NCBI GenBank assembly: GCA_015067585.1
Contig: SVMC01000005.1
Location: forward strand, 1 to 64,000
Length of the DNA: 64,000 nucleotides
Reading direction: 5' to 3'
DNA from: Oscillospiraceae bacterium
Lineage (GTDB): Bacteria > Bacillota > Clostridia > Oscillospirales > Oscillospiraceae
Of the stretch, positions 1 through 7,892 are shown piece by piece. Under the pieces are notes generated by a model. That model saw nothing but the letters and a program-made list of their open reading frames with translations, was not told the origin of the DNA and did not search any database. Made by a program: the position numbers and the translations under genes. The number at the start of each line of letters is the position of its first letter. Within the stretch, counting starts at the first letter, position 1.

Positions 1-1023
1 GAACTGTTCCAGGAAGCGGACATCGTTTTCATAGATCAGGCGAAGATCGTCGATCTTGAACTTCTGCAGTGCCGCACGCTCCAGGCCCATACCAAAGGCC
101 CAGCCGGAATATTCATCGGGATCAATGCCGCTGGCCTTCAGCACCAGAGGATTGCAGGTGCCTGCGCCGAGCAGCTCGATCCAGCCTTCGCCCTTGCAGG
201 TGGGGCAGCCCTTGCCGCCGCACTTGTGGCACTGAACGTCCATTTCGCAGGAGGGCTCAGTGAAGGGGAAGTGATGGGGACGGAAGCGGGTCACGGTGCC
301 GGGACCGTAAAGCTGGACAGCCATATTGTGCAGGGCGCCCTTCAAATCGGCAAAGGTGATGTTCTTGTCCACCACCAGACCTTCCATCTGATGGAACATG
401 GGAGAATGGGTGGCGTCTACCTCGTCCTTGCGGTAGCAGCGACCGGGTACGATATAGCGGATGGGCAGCTCATGGGTCTCCATGATGCGGGGCTCCATGG
501 GAGAGGTGTGGGTACGCAGCAGCACCTCGCTGTTTTCATCCAGATAGAAGGTGTCCGTCCATTCACGGGCGGGATGGCCTTCATCGGTATTCAGACGGTC
601 AAAGTTATAGGTGGAGTATTCGATCTCGTTGCCTTCATCCACAGCAAAACCCATGCCGATGAAGATATTCTTCAGTTCTTCAAGGGAAACATTCATGGGA
701 TGGCGATGGCCCACAGCCAGAGGCTTGCCGGGTACGGTGACGTCCAGGGCTTCGGCTTCCAGCTTTGCGTTCAGTGCTTCCACCTGCAGCTCGGCTCTGC
801 GAGCTTCCAGCTTCTCCTCGATGGCAGCGCGCACAGTGTTGGCCACCTGACCCACGATGGGGCGCTCCTCTGCGGACAGCTTGCCCATCTGCTTCAGGAT
901 GGCGGTCAGTTCGCCCTTCTTGCCCAGAAGACGGATGCGAAGCGCTTCCAGATCTTCAAAACTCTTTGCCTGCTCCAGTTCCCCGAGTGCCTGCACTCGG
1001 AGGCTTTCCAGATGCTCTTTCAT
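1..1023 (-). CDS. pheS: Phenylalanyl-tRNA synthetase alpha subunit (3' end runs off window)
   Basis: Minus-strand translation MKEHLESLRVQALGELEQAKSFEDLEALRIRLLGKKGELT...HPMFHQMEGLVVDK...RFRPHHFPFTEPSCE...GWAFGMGLERAALQKFKIDDLRLIYENDVRFLEQF; preceded by a T-box leader. Confidence 0.95.
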   Translation of the reverse strand, partial: MKEHLESLRVQALGELEQAKSFEDLEALRIRLLGKKGELTAILKQMGKLSAEERPIVGQVANTVRAAIEEKLEARRAELQVEALNAKLEAEALDVTVPGKPLAVGHRHPMNVSLEELKNIFIGMGFAVDEGNEIEYSTYNFDRLNTDEGHPAREWTDTFYLDENSEVLLRTHTSPMEPRIMETHELPIRYIVPGRCYRKDEVDATHSPMFHQMEGLVVDKNITFADLKGALHNMAVQLYGPGTVTRFRPHHFPFTEPSCEMDVQCHKCGGKGCPTCKGEGWIELLGAGTCNPLVLKASGIDPDEYSGWAFGMGLERAALQKFKIDDLRLIYENDVRFLEQF

Positions 1024-1044
1024 TTGGTTTTCTCCTTTTTTCAG

Positions 1045-1312
1045 TAGTGTTGCGCCATCGGGCAAAGAAAAACAGCCCTCCATCCCAAGGGGACGAAAGA
1101 CCAAACTTCCGCGGTACCACCCGCAATTCGCCAAACAGCGCTCTTAGACCCTTAACGGAGTTACCCGGCCCACCCTACTGTGCCAAAGCTGTTCAGGCGG
1201 CAGCTCACGGGGGAACGCCCTGTTTTATGCAGCAAGCGGCTCCCAGCACCCCGCTCTCTCTGAACCTGCGACCAAAAACACGACAACCCGGTCATCGCTT
1301 TTCACGATATTG
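1045..1312 (-). promoter_or_regulatory. T-box riboswitch leader upstream of pheS
   Basis: Reverse complement contains the T-box core GCGGGTGGTACCGCGGAAGTTTGGTC, then a GC-rich hairpin and T run (..GATGGAGGGCTGTTTTTC) just before pheS. Specifier codon not assigned. Boundaries approximate. Confidence 0.9.
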
Positions 1313-1317
1313 GGAAT

Positions 1318-1346
1318 ATCTTACCACGGAGCGGAGTAATTTGCAA
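1318..1346 (-). promoter_or_regulatory. Putative sigma-A promoter for the T-box/pheS transcript
   Basis: On minus strand: TTGCAA - 17 nt - TAAGAT. Confidence 0.55.
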
Positions 1347-1434
1347 CATTTTTTTCAAAAAATGTGTGGGAAAGTAAAAATAGTTGGCGGGTGAAGAATC
1401 GGCATCGTTTTGGCGCATCAAAAGCTCAAAACAC

Positions 1435-1467
1435 AGGGCGGCAGCATATCTAAACTGCTGCCGCCCT
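1435..1467 (-). terminator. Intrinsic terminator downstream of the zinc-ribbon/CW-repeat gene
   Basis: agggcggcag...ctgccgccct inverted repeat (10 bp arms) followed by a short T run on the minus strand. Confidence 0.6.
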
Positions 1468-1500
1468 TTGGGGATTATTGCAGATTGTAAAAAGGTTTTG

Positions 1501-2379
1501 TCATTCTACCAAAGTGCCATATGCACCAAACTCATAAGTCTCCCCATCAATTACTTGTGTTCCTGTCAACATCCTACCATCCTGATCAAAATAGTACCAG
1601 GCAGTACCAAGGTTCTGCCAACCAGTATGCATACTGCCATCAGCATCAAAAAAGTAAGTATCACCGTCAATAGTCTGCCAAGCAGTCTGCATATGTCCAT
1701 CAATGTCAAAGTAGTAGGTGTCGCCATCAATATGCTGCCGACCGGTTTGCATAGCACCTGCAATACTAAAATAGTAGGTATCGCCAGCAATGGTTTGCCA
1801 ACCAATCTGCATGATTCCTTCATCATCGAAATAGTATGTCTTGCCATCAATGCTTTGCAATCCGGTCACTCTCTGCATATTATCATAATAACATGTTGCA
1901 CCATTTTCAGTCTCCCAACCCGAAGGAACACATAGGAGGACAATGGCAATGACCGCAACAGTTATCATTACTATCATACCAATCGCCCATATTAGCCATC
2001 TGGGGTATTTTTCCTTTATTGTCTCCTCAGCCGGGATCTCTTCCGACACAGTTGCAGCTTCTGCAACAACCAATTCTGCTTTACCGCCCATTGCATCAGG
2101 CGCAGACTCGTTTTCTTTTATCACATTCTGATCAAAGATGATACCACACTGGAGACATTCAATTCTTTGCTCAGCAACAAGCAAAGAAAACGCCTTACTG
2201 CCGCAATTTGGGCAACGGAGGGCAGAATTATCCGCCTCTTTCTGCCGAGAGAAAACAGCTTTTCCCGCGGGATATCTTGTGATGGTAGGATAGCGCTCAT
2301 AATCGCAGCTTCCGTCAAAGCTGCAATTCCCACACACCATGGTGGGGTTCTCTTTGCCGCAGACCGGGCAGCTCCACAC
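1501..2379 (-). CDS. Zinc-ribbon membrane protein with C-terminal choline/cell-wall-binding-type repeats
   Basis: CPVCGKENPTMVCGNC and CPNCG..CLQCG zinc ribbons, one TM segment (WLIWAIGMIVMITVAVIAIVLLCV), then about six ~20-aa repeats such as QTIDGDTYFFDADGSMHTGW. GTG start at 2379 is preferred (AGGAGG 9 nt upstream); the ORF extends to a TTG at 2403. Confidence 0.8.
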   Translation of the reverse strand: MWSCPVCGKENPTMVCGNCSFDGSCDYERYPTITRYPAGKAVFSRQKEADNSALRCPNCGSKAFSLLVAEQRIECLQCGIIFDQNVIKENESAPDAMGGKAELVVAEAATVSEEIPAEETIKEKYPRWLIWAIGMIVMITVAVIAIVLLCVPSGWETENGATCYYDNMQRVTGLQSIDGKTYYFDDEGIMQIGWQTIAGDTYYFSIAGAMQTGRQHIDGDTYYFDIDGHMQTAWQTIDGDTYFFDADGSMHTGWQNLGTAWYYFDQDGRMLTGTQVIDGETYEFGAYGTLVE

Positions 2380-2625
2380 GATTCTCTTCCTCCTTTGTCT
2401 CAAACCGGAGAATTCTATCTCTTCTCTGTTTTATTTTAGCACGAAGAAAAAGGGAACACAAGACAAAACCGGATGAAAATACCACTTATTCACCCCATCC
2501 GAATCAAAAGGCAGATTGCCGCAAAAATGATGACACATTTTTCAAAAAACAGATGACATATTTCCATCTTCTGCTATAATAGAACCATAATTTCTTATCT
2601 GTCAAAAGAAACGGAGGTGCAAAGG

Positions 2626-3525
2626 ATGAAACGGAAGACTCTGACGGAAAAATTGGATGTTCGCGTTTTGGAGCGGGAGGATATTTCCTCCTTACTTCGT
2701 CCGCGGAATGTCTTTGCTCACAAGGGGGATTTTGGAAAGGTGATGCTGCTTTGCGGCGCGGTGGGTTACACCGGGGCTGCGGCGATGGCATCGCAGGCGG
2801 CCCTTCGCTGCGGCAGCGGGCTGGTGTTCACCCTGGTGCCGGAATCGGTTTGGGTCATTCTGGCCTCCAAGCTTACAGAGGCGATGGTATTTCCCCTGCC
2901 CTGTGACAAGGCAGGCCGGGTGAGCCTGCGTTCAAAGGATCTGATCCTCTCCCACCTTGCCGGGTGCGACTGCGCCCTGCTTGGCCCGGGTCTTGGCAGG
3001 AGCGAGGAACTAAACAGCCTGCTTTGGGAATTGGTGGAGCGCTCCGAAATTCCTCTCATTTTAGATGCCGACGGTCTAAACGCCTTCTCAGGGCATATAG
3101 ATAGATTGCGTGGGGCTGCCTGTCCCCTGATCCTCACCCCCCATGACGGGGAATTTGCCCGCCTGATGCCGGAGGAACCGCCCCTTCCCAAGGAGGACAT
3201 CGTCGCCCGCTGCGAAGCGGCTGCCCGCCTTGCCCGCATGGCCAAAGCGGTTGTGCTGCTGAAGGGGTATCGTACCATCATCACCGACGGCAGAACATTC
3301 TATGTAAACACCACCGGAAATCCCGGCATGGCCACCGGCGGAAGCGGCGATGTATTGGCAGGCATGATCCTGTCCCTGCTGGGTCAGGGTGTTGCCCCAT
3401 TGGAGGCCGCGGCACTGGGTGCCTACCTTCACGGCGCGGCGGGAGACCTGTGCGCCCAGGAATATGGGCAGCGGGGTATGCTGCCGGGGGACATGATCAT
3501 AGCAGTCACGCGACTACTGAAATAA
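2626..3525 (+). CDS. nnrD: ADP-dependent NAD(P)H-hydrate dehydratase
   Basis: YjeF C-terminal/carbohydrate kinase-like protein with NPGMATGGSGDVLAGMI motif; good RBS (ggaggt) before ATG 2626. Confidence 0.88.
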   Translation: MKRKTLTEKLDVRVLEREDISSLLRPRNVFAHKGDFGKVMLLCGAVGYTGAAAMASQAALRCGSGLVFTLVPESVWVILASKLTEAMVFPLPCDKAGRVSLRSKDLILSHLAGCDCALLGPGLGRSEELNSLLWELVERSEIPLILDADGLNAFSGHIDRLRGAACPLILTPHDGEFARLMPEEPPLPKEDIVARCEAAARLARMAKAVVLLKGYRTIITDGRTFYVNTTGNPGMATGGSGDVLAGMILSLLGQGVAPLEAAALGAYLHGAAGDLCAQEYGQRGMLPGDMIIAVTRLLK

Positions 3526-3537
3526 GGATGTGAGCCT

Positions 3538-4101
3538 ATCAAACGAATCGCGGCAATCTCCCTGTGCTTTCTGATGCTCATCGGCTGCAGCAGGCAGGAC
3601 AGGGCCATGCAAACCGCCATGGACCTTCGTACCGCCCTTCTGGAACAGGGCTGCAGCTTTACTGCGGAAATCCAAGCCCATCTGCCCGAGGGTACGGCAG
3701 AATTCACCCTGCAGTGTGCCTGCGCTCCGGATGGCACCACCACACTTGAGGTCAGCACACCGGACACCATTGCCGGTATTTCGGCAACGGTACAGCCGGA
3801 TGGTGAAAACATCAGCTTTGACGATGTGGCGCTGGAGTTTGGTCTGCTGGCAGACGGTCAGGTGGCTCCTATGGTACTGCCGCAGCTTCTGTTCTCCTGC
3901 TGGACCGGCGGGTATATCCGGGAAGCGGGAGCGGACAAGGAGCTTCTCAGCGCCGTCTATCTCAGCGGCTACGGCGACCGGGAGCTGGCGGTGGAGCAGT
4001 GGTTTACCTCGGAGGGTATCCCTACAGGGGCAGACTTCTGGTTCGGCGTGGACAATATCGCCTCCGTCGCCATCAGCGATTTCAACCTTGGTACCAACTG
4101 A
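3538..4101 (+). CDS. Putative lipoprotein, non-canonical ATC start suspected (ORF caller begins at ATG 3574)
   Basis: In-frame upstream codons give (M)KRIAAISLCFLMLIGC with lipobox LIGC; the only codon at the expected start is ATC at 3538. Confidence 0.55.
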   Translation: MKRIAAISLCFLMLIGCSRQDRAMQTAMDLRTALLEQGCSFTAEIQAHLPEGTAEFTLQCACAPDGTTTLEVSTPDTIAGISATVQPDGENISFDDVALEFGLLADGQVAPMVLPQLLFSCWTGGYIREAGADKELLSAVYLSGYGDRELAVEQWFTSEGIPTGADFWFGVDNIASVAISDFNLGTN

Positions 4102-4112
4102 ATACAAAGCAA

Positions 4113-4140
4113 GGCAGAGGTTCCTTTGGTTTCCTCTGCC
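4113..4140 (+). terminator. Intrinsic terminator
   Basis: ggcagagg-ttcctttggttt-cctctgcc hairpin followed by T-rich sequence. Confidence 0.6.
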
Positions 4141-4177
4141 TCGTCTTATATTTTTGATAAAAATTTTACAGACATCG

Positions 4178-4206
4178 TTGCTATTTTCGTGAAGAAATAC
4201 TATAAT
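4178..4206 (+). promoter_or_regulatory. Putative sigma-A promoter for the SLH polysaccharide deacetylase
   Basis: ttgcta - 17 nt - tataat, 39 nt upstream of ATG 4245. Confidence 0.6.
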
Positions 4207-4244
4207 GTATGCAGACCAATTAAAACACGAAAGGGGCAGTACTT

Positions 4245-5933
4245 ATGTTCAAAAGAATTTGCAGCTTAATTTGCGTATTATCTCTGCTTGTGGGGCTGTT
4301 CAGCTTCCTCGGCATGGGCGTTCAGGCAGAAGAACCCCTGGAAACTGAACCTTGGAAAAACAAGGTGGATGTTTCCTGGATCGATTCTTCCAAAAAGTTA
4401 GTGGCCTTCACCTTTGACGATGGCCCCATCGGCACCTATGCCTCCGCCCCCTCCCAGAGAATTCTGGATGTGATGGAAGAATATGGCATGCACTGCACCT
4501 TCTTCTACTGGGGCAACAAGATCAACAATTCCAACATTGGCGAGATCGAAAGAGCCTATTCTCTCGGCTGCGAGATCGGCAACCATTCCTACACCCATCC
4601 CTATCTGACCAACATGAACCAGAGCCAGATTCAGGAGGAGATCAAGAAGACCAACGATCTTCTTGCTCCTGTCTCCGGCAACAGCGCCACCCTGATCCGT
4701 CCTCCCTACGGCAGCGTAAACAACACCGTCTCCTCCAGTGTCAACGGCCCCCTGATCAACTGGAGCGTTGACAGCGCCGACTGGAACAACGGCAACTACA
4801 ACAGCGTGCTGAGCAAGCTGAGAAATGTCAAGGACGGCGACATCGTCCTGATGCACGAAAACTATGAGTTCACCGCGCAGGCTGTGGAGACCGTGGTTCC
4901 CGAACTGATCGAAAAGGGCTTTGTCATCGTCAGTGTTTCCGAGCTGATGATGATGAAGGGCATCGAGATGCAGGTCGGCACGAAGTACGACTATCAGGCC
5001 GTGGGCAAGCCCAATGTTTACAAACCTTCTCCCAGCAGACTGGTAGAAAATCAGATCGACGCCATCGGCAAAGTTACCCTGGAAAGCGAAGCCGTTATTC
5101 AGGAAGTAAGAGCAGCTTATGACGCACTGTCCGAGGAAGAAAAAGCAAAAGTCGGAAACTACGACAGGCTGATCGCTGCCGAAGATACTCTGGCAGAGTT
5201 AAAGAAAGACGCTGCAGCAGTATCCGCGGTGGAGCAGATGATTGCTGACATTGGCGAAGTTACATTGGAGAGTTTTGATGCGATCAATGACGCAAGAAAA
5301 GCCTATGAGAAGCTGAGCAATGAACTTCGGGCACAGGTAAAGAACCTGGATGTGCTGGATGAAGCTTTGGCCACATGGACAGATCTGAAGATGAACTATT
5401 TCCCCTTCACCGATGTTTCCGGCTGGTATGAAGAAGCTGCCCGCTTTGCCTTTAGTCATGACCTGATGAAGGGCACCTCGGATACCACCTTCAATCCCGA
5501 CGGCATCGTCACCCGTGCCCAGCTTGTCACCATCCTTCACCGCCTGGAAGGCGAACCGGAAGTACCCATCGAATGCACCTTTACGGATGTGCCCGAAGGT
5601 CAGTGGTACTCCAAGGCCATCAAATGGGCCGCTGCCATGGGCATCGTCAACGGTGTTGGTAACAATAAGTTCAACCCCGATGATGAGATCACCCGCGAGC
5701 AGATTGCAACTATCCTCCACCGCTATTCCGGCCTTCCCAATGCAGAGGGTAGCCTTGGCGCATTCCCCGATAAAAACAGTGTCAGCAGCTTTGCCACCGA
5801 CGGCATGGCATGGGCCGTGGGCAAGGGTCTGATCAACGGCGTTACCGTGAACGGCGAAACCAAGCTGGCTCCTCTGGACAATGCCACCCGCGCTCAGATC
5901 GCTGCCATCATGATGCGCTATCAGCAGGGATAA
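4245..5933 (+). CDS. Polysaccharide deacetylase (NodB domain) with helical repeats and C-terminal SLH domains
   Basis: Signal peptide; FTFDDGP...GNHSYTHPYL...RPPYG NodB motifs; two tandem helical repeats (IGKVTLES.../IGEVTLES...); three SLH repeats (FTDVSGWYEEAARFAF..., FTDVPEGQWYSKAIKWAAAMGIVNG...). Confidence 0.92.
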   Translation: MFKRICSLICVLSLLVGLFSFLGMGVQAEEPLETEPWKNKVDVSWIDSSKKLVAFTFDDGPIGTYASAPSQRILDVMEEYGMHCTFFYWGNKINNSNIGEIERAYSLGCEIGNHSYTHPYLTNMNQSQIQEEIKKTNDLLAPVSGNSATLIRPPYGSVNNTVSSSVNGPLINWSVDSADWNNGNYNSVLSKLRNVKDGDIVLMHENYEFTAQAVETVVPELIEKGFVIVSVSELMMMKGIEMQVGTKYDYQAVGKPNVYKPSPSRLVENQIDAIGKVTLESEAVIQEVRAAYDALSEEEKAKVGNYDRLIAAEDTLAELKKDAAAVSAVEQMIADIGEVTLESFDAINDARKAYEKLSNELRAQVKNLDVLDEALATWTDLKMNYFPFTDVSGWYEEAARFAFSHDLMKGTSDTTFNPDGIVTRAQLVTILHRLEGEPEVPIECTFTDVPEGQWYSKAIKWAAAMGIVNGVGNNKFNPDDEITREQIATILHRYSGLPNAEGSLGAFPDKNSVSSFATDGMAWAVGKGLINGVTVNGETKLAPLDNATRAQIAAIMMRYQQG

Positions 5934-5970
5934 TACACCATTTTCAATCAAGCGCTTATTATATCAAACT

Positions 5971-6000
5971 GCGACCCTCCCGGCATCCCGGGAGGGTCGC
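5971..6000 (+). terminator. Intrinsic terminator-like hairpin
   Basis: gcgaccctcccgg-catc-ccgggagggtcgc perfect inverted repeat 38 nt after the stop codon. Confidence 0.6.
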
Positions 6001-6241
6001 TTCAGCATATCGAAAAGTCTTTTCGCCCCGCTGTGCGGTTTTCTGAATTTTTGAAAAAATTCAGAAAACCTGTTTGATTGAACGAGAAGGATGGGCTTTT
6101 CGCCCCCTTTGCGCGTCCCCCGCTGCTCAGTTGCGGAGGCCTATATGATATTTTTTTGACAGTCTCCCGCGTCCCTTCCGAACTTTCCGGAAGGAAGCCT
6201 TTATGCTGTAATGCGGCATGGATGTCTAAAAGCGCACAAAA

Positions 6242-6275
6242 CGGCGGTTCTTTGCATATAAGCAAAGAACCGCCG
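6242..6275 (-). terminator. Intrinsic terminator of the TM2/zinc-ribbon gene
   Basis: cggcggttctttgc-atataa-gcaaagaaccgccg, 14-bp perfect stem, TTTT on the minus strand side. Confidence 0.65.
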
Positions 6276-6297
6276 CTCGATTTACAAAACAAAAGAA

Positions 6298-6681
6298 TCA
6301 GATCAGCTTGGTGGGGTCAACAACATAGTTGCCCATGGCGATCTTGATCAGATCGATCAGCGCAAGGATGCCGCCGATGCCGCAGCACAGGGACATAATG
6401 ATCTTGAAGACGCCCTTCTTGGTCTCGCCCATCATGAAGTTATGGACACCGAAACCACCGAGGAACAGGCAAATCAGGATCATCACGGTCTTGTCCTGAC
6501 CGTTCAGGTCGCTGTTGGCCTTCTTCACTGCAAAGCCGCAGTTCATGCAGACAGCTGCGTTGGGCTGAACTACCTGACCGCAGTTTGCGCAGAAGGAAGT
6601 GCCTTCGCCTACTTTGACACCGCACTTGACGCAGATGGCCTGATTGGCATTGATTGCTTCGCCGCAATTCTTACAATACAT
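6298..6681 (-). CDS. Zinc-ribbon TM2-domain membrane protein
   Basis: MYCKNCGEAINANQAICVKCG..CANCG..CMNCG zinc ribbons then TM2 domain GGFGVHNFMMGETKKGVFKI. Confidence 0.85.
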   Translation of the reverse strand: MYCKNCGEAINANQAICVKCGVKVGEGTSFCANCGQVVQPNAAVCMNCGFAVKKANSDLNGQDKTVMILICLFLGGFGVHNFMMGETKKGVFKIIMSLCCGIGGILALIDLIKIAMGNYVVDPTKLI

Positions 6682-6751
6682 TTGGAAATCCCCCTTTTCT
6701 AATATAAGGCATTCATATGTTAACATTTTTTGAACGCAATGTCAATATTTA

Positions 6752-7111
6752 TTAAAAAAATGTCGAAGAGAGGAGTTTCATTAGCCAATTTATCAAAAAT
6801 CCCGCGAAGATCAAGGCATAGAACACCCAATTGCACCATGCCTTTTTGAATAGTCCGCCATCGAGAAGGAAGCAAAGGTACAAAAGAGGCACCGACCAGA
6901 ACATTGCATGCCACGAAAACGCCTCTTGGAAGCGAAACTGCACAGCCGCAATCAGCGCGCGGGTCATGCCGCAGCCCGGGCAGGGAATTCCTGTCAATTC
7001 CAGCAGGAAGCAGGTGATCTCAAAATACCGCATCAGCGCAACCACGATCAAAATGATCCCGGTGATGGCGAGCTTATATGGAAGATTTTTGATTTTCCGC
7101 ACATTCCCCAC
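6752..7111 (-). CDS. DUF2752 family membrane protein
   Basis: GIPCPGCGMTRALIAAVQFRFQEAFSWHAMFW signature. Confidence 0.8.
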   Translation of the reverse strand: MGNVRKIKNLPYKLAITGIILIVVALMRYFEITCFLLELTGIPCPGCGMTRALIAAVQFRFQEAFSWHAMFWSVPLLYLCFLLDGGLFKKAWCNWVFYALIFAGFLINWLMKLLSSTFF

Positions 7112-7159
7112 CTCCTCCCTTCATTATAGCGCACTATTCCGACAAAGTCTATCAAAAAC

Positions 7160-7193
7160 GAGGCAGAGAATACTCAAAGAGCTTCTCTGCCTC
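7160..7193 (-). terminator. Intrinsic terminator of the glmM operon
   Basis: gaggcagagaa...ttctctgcctc inverted repeat followed on the minus strand by GTTTTTGAT. Confidence 0.65.
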
Positions 7194-7208
7194 AGTTTGA
7201 TTTTTTGT

Positions 7209-7892
7209 TTACAGGATGGGCACAATTTTGTCCGCCTGCTTAAAGATGTGCTTTTCCGGAACGATGCCCCGGACGCAGCTCAGGGGATAGACTCTGCTTT
7301 CCCTGCCGATGATGGTGCCGGGATTGAGGACGCTGCCGCAGCCCACTTCCACCCAATCCCCCACCATGGCGCCGAATTTCCGCAGGCCGGTCTCCAGCGT
7401 TTCACCGTTCATAGAGAGGACGATGTTCTTCTTATCGCTTTTCAGGTTGGAAATGATGGAACCTGCGCCAAGATGCGCACCCTTTCCAAGGATGGCATCG
7501 CCCACATAATTATAATGGGGCACCTGCACCAGGTCAAACAGGACGCAGTTTTTCAGTTCAGAAGAATTGCCCACCACGCACTTGCTGCCGATCAGCACAT
7601 TACCGCGGATATAGGCGCAGTGGCGGATCTCCGTGCCCGCGCCGATGATGCAGGGGCCTTGAATGCTGGCAGAGGGGGCAATGGTGACATCCTCCGCGAC
7701 CCATACCTGCGGGGCGATCTCCTGATAGCCCTGCTCCTTCATCGCTTCGCCAAGGGCAGGCAGAATTTTCTTCAGTTGGGGCAGGATCTCCCAGGGGAAG
7801 GTATATTCCCGCAGCTTCTCTCCCAGCACAGAGCCTCCGAGATCAAACAGGTTTTCCGCCTTCAGCGTATTGATATCCATCATACGCCGCAC
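7209..7892 (-). CDS. Left-handed beta-helix acyltransferase-like protein (UDP-GlcNAc pyrophosphorylase-related, no pyrophosphorylase domain)
   Basis: Hexapeptide-repeat sequence VWVAEDVTIAPSASIQGPCIIGAGTEIRHCAYIRGNVLIGSKCVVGN...; overlaps the end of the glmM-like gene. Confidence 0.8.
   Translation of the reverse strand: MRRMMDINTLKAENLFDLGGSVLGEKLREYTFPWEILPQLKKILPALGEAMKEQGYQEIAPQVWVAEDVTIAPSASIQGPCIIGAGTEIRHCAYIRGNVLIGSKCVVGNSSELKNCVLFDLVQVPHYNYVGDAILGKGAHLGAGSIISNLKSDKKNIVLSMNGETLETGLRKFGAMVGDWVEVGCGSVLNPGTIIGRESRVYPLSCVRGIVPEKHIFKQADKIVPIL

Noticed and set aside
226-1047. 273-aa plus-strand ORF
   Set aside because: Antisense to pheS.
1515-1860. Periodic ~60-bp DNA repeats that look like a tandem array
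   Set aside because: They encode the 20-aa cell-wall-binding repeats of the minus-strand protein, so they are explained by coding.
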